Positions 1 to 5,557 of a stretch of DNA of 5,557 nt are shown piece by piece. A program made the position numbers and the translations under genes. The stretch's first letter is position 1. Every line of letters begins with the position of its first letter. The notes under the pieces are model-generated. The model saw only the letters and a program-made list of their open reading frames with translations, made no database searches and was not told the DNA's origin. Source of the DNA: Leptospira bourretii (lineage in GTDB: Bacteria > Spirochaetota > Leptospiria > Leptospirales > Leptospiraceae); NCBI RefSeq assembly GCF_004770145.1, contig NZ_RQFW01000009.1, forward strand, positions 1 through 5,557, given 5' to 3'.

Positions 1-83
1 AAACCTGCACAATCAGCAATGGATTTGGTCGTGTGAGTGGTGGTGATGTAACAAACATTATAGTGAATTGCATTACGAATTAA
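1..83 (+). CDS. 3' end of an upstream gene: C-terminus of a putative exported repeat protein
   Basis: Only the last 26 codons are visible, read from base 3 and ending in TAA at 81-83; the first two bases complete an earlier codon (xAA, Gln or Lys most likely). The readable tail is TCTISNGFGRVSGG followed by DVTNIIVNCITN. This matches the pattern (Q)TCTxSNGxGxVxGxxVTNxxVxC that I know from the end of beta-sandwich-like repeat units in exported or surface proteins of Leptospira and other bacteria. The two cysteines, 21 residues apart, are the usual spacing for this unit and could form a disulfide outside the cytoplasm. Here the motif sits at the very C-terminus, so the protein probably ends with such a unit. 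The other two forward frames close earlier (34-36 and 44-46) and give no recognisable sequence. The gene lies on the same strand as the giant gene, 117 nt upstream. The N-terminus, length and specific function cannot be seen. The motif match is strong by eye but rests on memory. Confidence 0.75.
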   Translation, partial: TCTISNGFGRVSGGDVTNIIVNCITN

Positions 84-101
84 ATTATGTCGCATTCGTA
101 A
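73..101 (+). repeat. 8-bp inverted repeat around the upstream gene's stop codon
   Basis: TTACGAAT at 73-80 is perfectly complementary to ATTCGTAA at 94-101, leaving a 13-nt loop that contains the TAA stop (81-83). The stem is AT-rich with only two G-C pairs and is not followed directly by a T tract, so it is not a classical intrinsic terminator. It could be a weak 3'-end mRNA structure or chance. Confidence 0.35.
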
Positions 102-119
102 AAGTTGATATTCTTTTAC
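98..119 (+). repeat. 7-bp inverted repeat after the upstream gene
   Basis: GTAAAAG at 98-104 is complementary to CTTTTAC at 113-119, with an 8-nt loop (TTGATATT). Its left arm shares bases 98-101 with the right arm of the inverted repeat at 73-101, so the two stems cannot form together. The stem is weak (two G-C pairs) and the following bases (TAAAATC) are not a U tract. It is at best a poor terminator. Confidence 0.3.
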
Positions 120-185
120 TAAAATCTAGTAGACGGTTAGGGGGTAGAAGTTAGGTTAAAGCACAATTCTGACAGAACGGTTGTT

Positions 186-191
186 AGGAAG
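186..191 (+). promoter_or_regulatory. Shine-Dalgarno-like site for the giant gene
   Basis: AGGAAG lies 9 nt before the ATG at 201 and contains the AGGA core that pairs with the 16S rRNA tail. Together with the in-frame TAG at 138-140 and the lack of any other start codon between them, it supports ATG 201 as the start. Confidence 0.65.
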
Positions 192-200
192 CGGAATTCA

Positions 201-3200
201 ATGACAAAGACCCAAAAACGCCAGTTAAAAAACACAAAACGAGTTCTTTTTAAAGGACTAAAGTCTGCAATTTTATCAATCATCATATTTGAAATCACCT
301 TCGGTTCGCTGGTATTGGGCCTGATTGGGCAAGAGAACCGATTCCGAGATTTATGGAGGAAGGGAACCGATGGCCAGATGGACCGTCAGTTTGAACAAGC
401 AAACCATGCCACCTCCGAAGAAGAATTTAATAAGTTAGTGGGTCGTGGTCTTGGCGTAGTGCGTGGGGATTGGGAAGCACGAGCAGAAGTAGAATTAGAA
501 AAAGAACTGCGGGCGTTTGCAGATCCAGAAGAGAAAAAGAAAGAACGGGAAAAGTTAGAGATAGAGAAGGGACTTGCCAAAGAGGATTGGGAAGAAGAAG
601 TCCAACGCGAGATAGACGAAAGACGAGGATTTTGGAAGGTATATTTACAAACTCCACAGTTAGATCATGTATGGGATTTGGTGGACCGAGCAGGTCTAGT
701 TCTTGGTATGGCAGAAGCAGATGCGGCTTCTAAAGCTGGTGGGACTGCTGTAGATAAGGTCAGAATTTGGGATGAGACAATGAATTTAGTCTCAACAAAT
801 ATCCAAACCAATTGGGAACAATCTCTCGAACAGGCATTTCTTCAGGTCCAAGATGGCCTTACTTTTTCATCCGAAGTAGAACGGTTAGCATTTGAAAGCC
901 AATTAGCAAAACTAAAAGAACAATATAGAGCAGATTACGAATACGAAGAGTCTTCTTTACTTTCTTCAAAGAGAATGTATTTTGTTTCACAACAGAATCA
1001 AAATGAAGACATGGCCAATCGATTGGCACAGGAAACAAACCCTTCTGAGTTAGCAAAACTTCTTGTTGAGAGAACCAAACAACAGATAGCTCAAAACGGT
1101 GGAGTTTTTGTTTATGGTGAGAACACACTTCCCAACCAAGTTGCATTGAATTTCCAAAATGGAGATGATGCTTACCAAGAAAAAGTATTAAAAGCATTAG
1201 AAGAAGGCCAAGGTCTTTGGCAAAAAGCAATCGATGAGATGATTCTTGGCAAACTTCGTTATGACCGAGATGTAGAAATGCAATGGCGATCTGGGGAAGC
1301 AGATTGGACCAATGCCTATGGCCAACTTGTGAAAGCAAGAGAAGAGTGGGTAGCGACAGTCCAAAAACAAATCCAAGATGGTTTGCAACAATGGGATGCA
1401 AGCGAAGCCGCAATGGTACAAAACAAAGCAAAGGCGATTGAAGAATTGGATCGTACCCTTGCTACAAATAGAACCAATTGGGATGCCCATGTAAGAGGAA
1501 TCACAGATGTAATCACTGTTGGTGCAGATACTTTATCTACAATTGCATCTAATTTAGATTGGTTTGAGGATGCGCTTGCGCGTGCAGAGGCACCTGGCAG
1601 TGGTTATAATGCAAGTGTTATCGCGGAATATCGCCAACAAAGAGACTATTGGGGTGGTTTACAAACTAGATATAGAAACTTAGTGGCTGCCACACAAAAC
1701 CAAATTCATGATCAGGACATTCGTGGAACGGGTGTAGGCCAGGGACTCCTAGTCAATGCTGGTGGAAGTGATCCTTACGTACTCAGTGTACAAGAATTTG
1801 AACTCAAACTAGCTCGTGAAGAGTTGAAGTTATTAGAAGCAAAACGAGATCGTGCCAAAGCAGTATATGATTATGCGGTTGGGAATGTTGGTCAAAAAAC
1901 AGCAGCACAAATTGCAGCAGAGTTAGACACAATTAGACAAAACTTCAAAGCGAAAGAAACAGCATATTTATCGCTTTTATCTGAATTAAATGGTAGTGGA
2001 AGCAGTGTATTTGGAACACCAGGTATGGATCCAAATTCAAGTGTGGAAGTGGGATCAACAACAACCAATCCAGATACCATTTTAAATCAACTTGCAGAAC
2101 AAAATAAAATTTTAGAAGAAAAGAGAAAAGCATTGGAGCTCGCAAGAGCTAGTATGGGTGATGCATCGGTAGCGTATGAAGCTGCTTTGAAGATTCAGGT
2201 GCTAATTCGTAACCCAGGAATGCTTGGCCAAATTGGAGATTTAACTTCAGATTCTAGTGCCATCCAAGGGAATTCTGGACTGAGAGGGGAAATTGTCCAA
2301 GCCCAAGAGGAACTTGACCGCCAAAGAGAAGTTTTGCGCCAACAAGAGAAGAAAATGTATGAGCTCCAATATGAGAGAGAAAATGCATTTCGTTCCCAAT
2401 CGTTTTATGCCGAGATCAACCAAAGGGTTTTAGAATTTGAAAAACTCAAAGAAAACAGAGCATTACTCGTTGGGGTTTTGGATGGAGAGGGCACCTTAGA
2501 AGAGAAAATTGATTCATTGTTAGCTGGCGACAAGTTGGTTCAGTTGTATGGAAACCAAGTTTCTGTTCAGGTAAAACAAAGTTTAGAGACATGGAAAGCC
2601 AGTTTGACGGGCCTTGATTCCTCGGTTGTGACTGCCGTAACATCCCATGACAATAGTATTACTAATTTACTTACAAAAATCAACTTACTTGATGTCACAC
2701 AGCTAGAAACTGCTTCGAATCAAATTCCTACTTACGTAAACCAATACGAAACCATTATATCAAGACTTTATGCAGATTCTCGTTTAGATGCTTCTTATTT
2801 GAATGCAGAATCCATCATTCCTGCTTATGAATATTTAGTAAGTTTAGGAGCTTCTTCTGGAGATGCTTTATCAATTGGTAAAGAAGGGATTGCGGAACTA
2901 AAAACAGCAATAACAAATTACCAGGCTTATGTGGCTGCTAATGCAGGCAACCAAGGAAGCCTTGCTTATGCGGCAAAAATTGTGGAACTCGAACAAACAA
3001 TTGGAACCGCTGTAACAAAAATTGACCAATACAACCAATACATCGCAGAAGTTAATAAAACAGTTCAGTATTTGAATGTGAATGTAATGGATGCTCTGTC
3101 AAAAACAGATGCTGTTGTCGATGCAACTTTAACCGGTACAGAAAGAACAAGTGCCAAAAATGCTTTTACCGCTCTTCGTGGCGATGAGTCGAATATGTCC

Positions 3201-5557
3201 AGAAGTATGATCCTATCTTTGAATGATGTGGGAACATTATTTTCTGATTCCATTCAAGCAATGGGACATTATGGACAAATGAATCTTGTTTTCCGCAATG
3301 CACTGGAAGACAGAAATACAAAAACAAAACAAGTTTCAGATGGTCTTGTGTCATTATTTGATGGATTTGAGTTAGAATACAGAAGCAAAGAAGCAGAGTT
3401 AACATTTTTACTCGATGAAAATGGCAACGAAACCAAGTTAGCTGCAATCCAAAAAGAAGCAGAAAAGAAAAAGAAAATAGCTGGTGCAGAAGTTAATGCT
3501 AGAGCTATGGAAATGTTCCTAGATTATTTGGGTAATCTGGGCGAAAGAGAAAGAAACGTTGAGTCTATTTACCTTCGTATGTTAAAAGACTCCGAAGTCA
3601 TTAGCCAAGATACAAAAACAGATACAAATTCGATCGTAGAACGAAGAGCAATGGCAACACTTCTTGATTTTTTCAGAAGCAGTCGTGGAGCATTTGCCAA
3701 TTACATTGCAGGTCCAAATTACAATGATTTTATTGAAGATATGCAACGACAAAAGGATTATGCAGATGCTCTCTTATCCTTTTATGAAAGTGGCAAAGAA
3801 TACAGTGTTAGCGAAAGAGAAGAAATTCGATGGAATGGATCTGCGAACGAAAAGAAATTCTTAAAAGAAAGTTTTTCTTATGGAGAATCCTTTTTCTTCC
3901 AAGCTGCTACAGGACAGGTTTCTCGTGAAATCGCAGTATCCCAAAAAGTGGATGATTTTGCAGCCAGGGTTCGATCTGGAGAAGTGCTCAGTGTTCTGAA
4001 AGAAGAATACTTCAAAAGACAAGAAAACAAAGCCACAGGTATACTCAAAGAATTACATGATGCTGTGTCTGGACTCGATGATATCACTGCATCCCGATTG
4101 CTCAGTGACTCTTTCCGAATTGGAACATCAACAGACAGAGATTCTAGCGAGGAAACTCGTCGTGCGAATTTGTTGTCTGGGCATTTAACAAACAATCCAG
4201 GCACTCCTCGTGCCCAGCTGAATTCCTTACTTGATGTTGGAAAACTAATTGAGATCTTCGGAGAAAAAGAAGGACTCGCAATTTATTCAGAAATTACCAA
4301 TAAAATTCTAAACATAGACAACAGTGCCACTGCGATCATTGAGCAGTCACAACTTCTAAATCCAAAACATGTTGAGGTAGAAGCGGAATACCCAAGTTAT
4401 TTAAGTTTCTTTGATGATACAAAAAAAACAGGATACACATCAGAAGTTCAAAAACTAAATCAGTATCTCACATTAAAAGATTTTGAAGATACCTCCCAAC
4501 CGATTTTTGATACGGATTTGGAACTGATTGGATATAAAAAACCATTTGCTGGATTGGATTATTCAGAACTAGAAGCAGTCAAAACGTCCCTTGATGGAAT
4601 GATTGCCAATTGGGGTACGATCAAGTCAGAGTTGGAATCGGCACATGCTGACTACATTCAAGTTTTGGCAACTTGGAGAGTAACAACTCCTGGAACTGAG
4701 GAATTTGCAGAACTAGCGGAAGAAGTATCTGAAAAGTTAAAAGACTTTTCTGCAAAACAAATGCAAGCCACAGATTATATGCGTGAGCTCACTCTTCAAT
4801 TGGAAGAGGCAACAGAAAAATCCCAAAGTTTACTTACAGAATATAAATCCTCAATTGGAATTGCCGACAAAACTTTTTTGACAATCACGAGTTTGGGTAA
4901 GATCAATTCCACCTTACCAGGGTTTAGTGATTATTTTAATTCAGCGGAAGGTAGACCCAAATTCCATTGGACTTTTACAGATGGGGAACTAGGACTCAGT
5001 TATAATATCCAAGAAAAATTAGCCGACATGGAAGCAGAAGCACTGGCCCAAAAAACTTCAGTGACTACACGTTCGGAACAACTCTCTGGATTGAACTCCT
5101 TTTCTGAAACGATGTATAAAGGAATTAGTTTTTCCGACCAATACTTAGCACTGTATGCAAGAAGAAAAGAATCGGAAGAAGATGGGGAAGAGTATTTAGA
5201 CAATTTGGATGAAAGGATTGTGGTGTATGCATCTGCTGCAAACCAGAATACAATCAGCCAAGAAAACTTGATTAGTTATACAAAAGGGATTCGTGAATTT
5301 TTAACAACAAAGGCAGCTCGTGGGGAAGAAGTAAATGCTTCTCTTTGGGAATCACTTGCCAATGCGGAAACATTCACGAAAGAAATGGCAGGACTAAAAT
5401 ACTACCAAAGTTTATCAACAGCTGACAAAGCAGATACAGCGAAACTCAAAACCGATTACGAAGAGTCCAAATCAACGAGAGAAACAGCAGAAGAAGCAGC
5501 CAAACTATTTGCAGAACTTCGATCTATGATTGATGGATTGGAAACACAAGGATTGCC
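201..5557 (+). CDS. Giant cysteine-free, helical, membrane-anchored protein, 3'-truncated (probable Leptospira long-protein family)
   Basis: The frame starts at ATG 201 behind an SD-like AGGAAG and runs without a stop to the window edge, giving at least 1785 residues; the C-terminus is missing. Visible order: basic cytoplasmic tail (residues 1-21, eight Lys/Arg and no acidic residue); hydrophobic segment (about 22-43) with no signal-peptidase site or lipobox, so an uncleaved anchor; charged helix (about 90-142); Trp-rich zone to about 484; then coiled-coil-like helices (about 531-597, 632-666, 697-753, 1473-1551, 1741-1785) separated by Gly/Ser/Thr-rich linkers (about 598-627 and 672-697). 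The positive-inside rule places nearly all of it outside the cytoplasm. I found no cysteine, few prolines (about 1%) and about eleven histidines, which fits an extended helical structural protein. No catalytic motif, nucleotide-binding loop or known enzyme domain is recognisable. Length, anchor and composition resemble the Leptospira-specific family I recall as TIGR04388, whose function I believe is unknown; this is memory, not a search result. Alternatives are a tape-measure-like or toxin-carrier protein whose tip lies beyond the window. The reading frame is very secure; the family is moderate; the function is unknown. Confidence 0.93.
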   Translation, partial: MTKTQKRQLKNTKRVLFKGLKSAILSIIIFEITFGSLVLGLIGQENRFRDLWRKGTDGQMDRQFEQANHATSEEEFNKLVGRGLGVVRGDWEARAEVELEKELRAFADPEEKKKEREKLEIEKGLAKEDWEEEVQREIDERRGFWKVYLQTPQLDHVWDLVDRAGLVLGMAEADAASKAGGTAVDKVRIWDETMNLVSTNIQTNWEQSLEQAFLQVQDGLTFSSEVERLAFESQLAKLKEQYRADYEYEESSLLSSKRMYFVSQQNQNEDMANRLAQETNPSELAKLLVERTKQQIAQNGGVFVYGENTLPNQVALNFQNGDDAYQEKVLKALEEGQGLWQKAIDEMILGKLRYDRDVEMQWRSGEADWTNAYGQLVKAREEWVATVQKQIQDGLQQWDASEAAMVQNKAKAIEELDRTLATNRTNWDAHVRGITDVITVGADTLSTIASNLDWFEDALARAEAPGSGYNASVIAEYRQQRDYWGGLQTRYRNLVAATQNQIHDQDIRGTGVGQGLLVNAGGSDPYVLSVQEFELKLAREELKLLEAKRDRAKAVYDYAVGNVGQKTAAQIAAELDTIRQNFKAKETAYLSLLSELNGSGSSVFGTPGMDPNSSVEVGSTTTNPDTILNQLAEQNKILEEKRKALELARASMGDASVAYEAALKIQVLIRNPGMLGQIGDLTSDSSAIQGNSGLRGEIVQAQEELDRQREVLRQQEKKMYELQYERENAFRSQSFYAEINQRVLEFEKLKENRALLVGVLDGEGTLEEKIDSLLAGDKLVQLYGNQVSVQVKQSLETWKASLTGLDSSVVTAVTSHDNSITNLLTKINLLDVTQLETASNQIPTYVNQYETIISRLYADSRLDASYLNAESIIPAYEYLVSLGASSGDALSIGKEGIAELKTAITNYQAYVAANAGNQGSLAYAAKIVELEQTIGTAVTKIDQYNQYIAEVNKTVQYLNVNVMDALSKTDAVVDATLTGTERTSAKNAFTALRGDESNMSRSMILSLNDVGTLFSDSIQAMGHYGQMNLVFRNALEDRNTKTKQVSDGLVSLFDGFELEYRSKEAELTFLLDENGNETKLAAIQKEAEKKKKIAGAEVNARAMEMFLDYLGNLGERERNVESIYLRMLKDSEVISQDTKTDTNSIVERRAMATLLDFFRSSRGAFANYIAGPNYNDFIEDMQRQKDYADALLSFYESGKEYSVSEREEIRWNGSANEKKFLKESFSYGESFFFQAATGQVSREIAVSQKVDDFAARVRSGEVLSVLKEEYFKRQENKATGILKELHDAVSGLDDITASRLLSDSFRIGTSTDRDSSEETRRANLLSGHLTNNPGTPRAQLNSLLDVGKLIEIFGEKEGLAIYSEITNKILNIDNSATAIIEQSQLLNPKHVEVEAEYPSYLSFFDDTKKTGYTSEVQKLNQYLTLKDFEDTSQPIFDTDLELIGYKKPFAGLDYSELEAVKTSLDGMIANWGTIKSELESAHADYIQVLATWRVTTPGTEEFAELAEEVSEKLKDFSAKQMQATDYMRELTLQLEEATEKSQSLLTEYKSSIGIADKTFLTITSLGKINSTLPGFSDYFNSAEGRPKFHWTFTDGELGLSYNIQEKLADMEAEALAQKTSVTTRSEQLSGLNSFSETMYKGISFSDQYLALYARRKESEEDGEEYLDNLDERIVVYASAANQNTISQENLISYTKGIREFLTTKAARGEEVNASLWESLANAETFTKEMAGLKYYQSLSTADKADTAKLKTDYEESKSTRETAEEAAKLFAELRSMIDGLETQGL
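264..329 (+). other. Predicted N-terminal transmembrane anchor (residues about 22-43)
   Basis: About 22 mostly hydrophobic residues (SAILSIIIFEITFGSLVLGL and on to I42, G43) follow a tail carrying K3, K6, R7, K10, K13, R14, K18 and K21. The charge bias predicts N-in, C-out insertion. No small-x-small cleavage site or cysteine follows, so it should stay as an anchor. Glu31 in the middle of the segment is unusual. Confidence 0.75.
468..626 (+). other. Highly charged helical segment (residues about 90-142)
   Basis: About 53 residues made largely of Glu, Lys, Arg, Asp and Ala, with blocks such as DPEEKKKEREKLEIEKG at 108-124. Only one proline (P109) interrupts it. It reads as a single long charged alpha helix, or two with a break at P109, just outside the membrane anchor. 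It carries two copies of a DWE motif (W91 and W130). Confidence 0.6.
471..1652 (+). other. Tryptophan-rich, periodically spaced N-terminal zone (residues 91-484)
   Basis: Trp occurs at residues 91, 130, 145, 158, 190, 205, 340, 362, 369, 383, 398, 427, 454 and 484. Several gaps are 13-15 (130-145, 145-158, 190-205, 369-383, 383-398) or about twice that (398-427 is 29, 427-454 is 27, 454-484 is 30). Many are followed by Glu or Asp (DWE, TNWE, QWD, NWD, VWD, IWD). This suggests diverged repeats of about 14-15 residues, roughly four helical turns, with Trp on one face. The rest of the protein has only six Trp in about 1300 residues. The repeat unit is inferred from spacing, not from clear sequence identity. 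Confidence 0.5.
1791..2459 (+). other. Coiled-coil-like helices with two flexible linkers (residues about 531-753)
   Basis: Three strongly helical stretches rich in Glu, Lys, Gln, Ala and Leu (about 531-597, 632-666 and 697-753) are separated by two Gly/Ser/Thr/Asn/Pro-rich stretches. The first, 598-627, contains GSGSSVFGTPGMDPNSS; the second, 672-697, contains NPGMLGQIGDLTSDSS. The third helix includes EELDRQREVLRQQEKKMYEL, with hydrophobic residues near heptad spacing. The arrangement looks like rigid helices joined by hinges. Confidence 0.45.
4617..4853 (+). other. Coiled-coil-like helical segment (residues about 1473-1551)
   Basis: A long run rich in Glu, Lys, Ala, Leu and Gln, including EEFAELAEEVSEKLKDFSAK and then a second helix with LTLQLEEATEKSQSLL. 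A short TTPGT turn near residues 1495-1499 splits an upstream helix from these. It is consistent with a helical hairpin or a coiled coil; no specific partner or function can be read from it. Confidence 0.4.
5421..5557 (+). other. Helical segment cut by the window edge (residues about 1741-1785)
   Basis: The last visible 45 residues are again highly charged and helical, including TDYEESKSTRETAEEAAKLF. There is no sign of a C-terminal globular domain starting, so the protein probably continues well past the window. Confidence 0.4.

Larger units (their letters stand above)
84..200 (+). other. Intergenic region between the two genes
   Basis: These 117 nt hold no supportable ORF. In the frame of the giant gene there is a TAG stop at 138-140 and no ATG, GTG or TTG between it and the ATG at 201, so the giant gene cannot start further upstream. 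Two overlapping inverted repeats lie at its 5' edge (73-101 and 98-119). I looked for a sigma-70-type promoter. TAAAAT at 120-125 resembles a -10 box (5 of 6), but the hexamer 17 nt upstream (CGTAAA, 97-102) is not a -35 box. TTGATA at 105-110 resembles a -35 box, but the nearest -10-like hexamer (TCTAGT, 125-130) is only 14 nt away. Neither pairing is convincing, so it remains open whether the giant gene has its own promoter or is read through from upstream. Confidence 0.7.

Noticed and set aside
98..125. Intrinsic terminator for the upstream gene
   Set aside because: The stem is short and AT-rich and is followed by TAAAATC rather than a run of T, so it does not meet the usual criteria.
105..130. 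Promoter built from TTGATA (105-110) and TCTAGT (125-130)
   Set aside because: The 14-nt spacing is too short for a sigma-70 promoter and the -10 match is poor.
470..733. 87-codon plus-strand ORF, very rich in Arg and Ser
   Set aside because: It is an out-of-frame reading of the charged helix region of the giant gene; its composition is a by-product of GAA/AGA-rich codons.
859..1431. 190-codon minus-strand ORF, the longest closed ORF in the window
   Set aside because: It lies wholly antisense to the giant gene, is rich in Leu, Phe, His and Cys as expected from reading Glu/Lys/Gln/Asn-rich coding DNA backwards, and shows no recognisable motif.
3878..4204. 108-codon minus-strand ORF
   Set aside because: It is antisense to the giant gene, whose reading frame continues uninterrupted through it. 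No domain is recognisable.
4421..4428. A8 tract containing A_AAA_AAA in frame, a possible slippery or phase-variable site
   Set aside because: A -1 shift there would hit TGA at 4484-4486 after about 19 codons. The tract encodes ordinary Lys-Lys, there is no evident downstream stimulator, and such A tracts are common in this composition.
1..5557. CRISPR array, tRNA, rRNA, insertion sequence or prophage attachment site
   Set aside because: No regularly spaced direct repeats, tRNA-like cloverleaf, transposase motif or terminal inverted repeats were seen. Nearly all the window is one coding frame.

Overview
The window is dominated by one gene. A single forward-strand reading frame opens with ATG at 201 and stays open to the last base (5357 nt, at least 1785 codons, no stop seen). 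The gene is truncated by the window edge. A conventional ORF list would miss it because it has no stop here; every short ORF elsewhere in 386-5203 on either strand lies in another frame across it.

The organism is probably a spirochaete of the genus Leptospira. The DNA is roughly 40% GC by eye. The giant protein has the character of the very long Leptospira-restricted proteins that I recall being annotated as the 'TIGR04388' (longest-protein) family: a membrane anchor followed by an enormous, low-complexity helical body. The upstream gene ends in a C-terminal motif I know from repeat-bearing surface proteins of Leptospira and some other bacteria. Both assignments are from memory and no search was run.

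Layout: 1-83 is the 3' end of an upstream gene on the same strand, ending in TAA at 81-83. Bases 84-200 are a 117-nt intergenic gap. Two overlapping, mutually exclusive inverted repeats begin at its edge, no convincing promoter or intrinsic terminator was found, and a Shine-Dalgarno-like AGGAAG lies at 186-191. From 201 to the end is the giant gene. Its product has a strongly basic 21-residue N-terminus, one hydrophobic segment (about residues 22-43), a highly charged helix (90-142), a tryptophan-rich zone (to about 484) in which Trp often recurs every 13-15 residues, and then about 1300 residues of mostly helical, coiled-coil-like sequence broken by Gly/Ser/Thr-rich linkers. There is no cysteine in the 1785 residues read.

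How the pieces may work together: both products look destined for the cell envelope. The upstream protein has a motif typical of exported repeat proteins, and the large one looks like an N-in/C-out inner-membrane-anchored protein with its bulk outside the cytoplasm. No catalytic domain is recognisable in the visible part. The C-terminus and the next gene, which would best reveal function, lie beyond the window.
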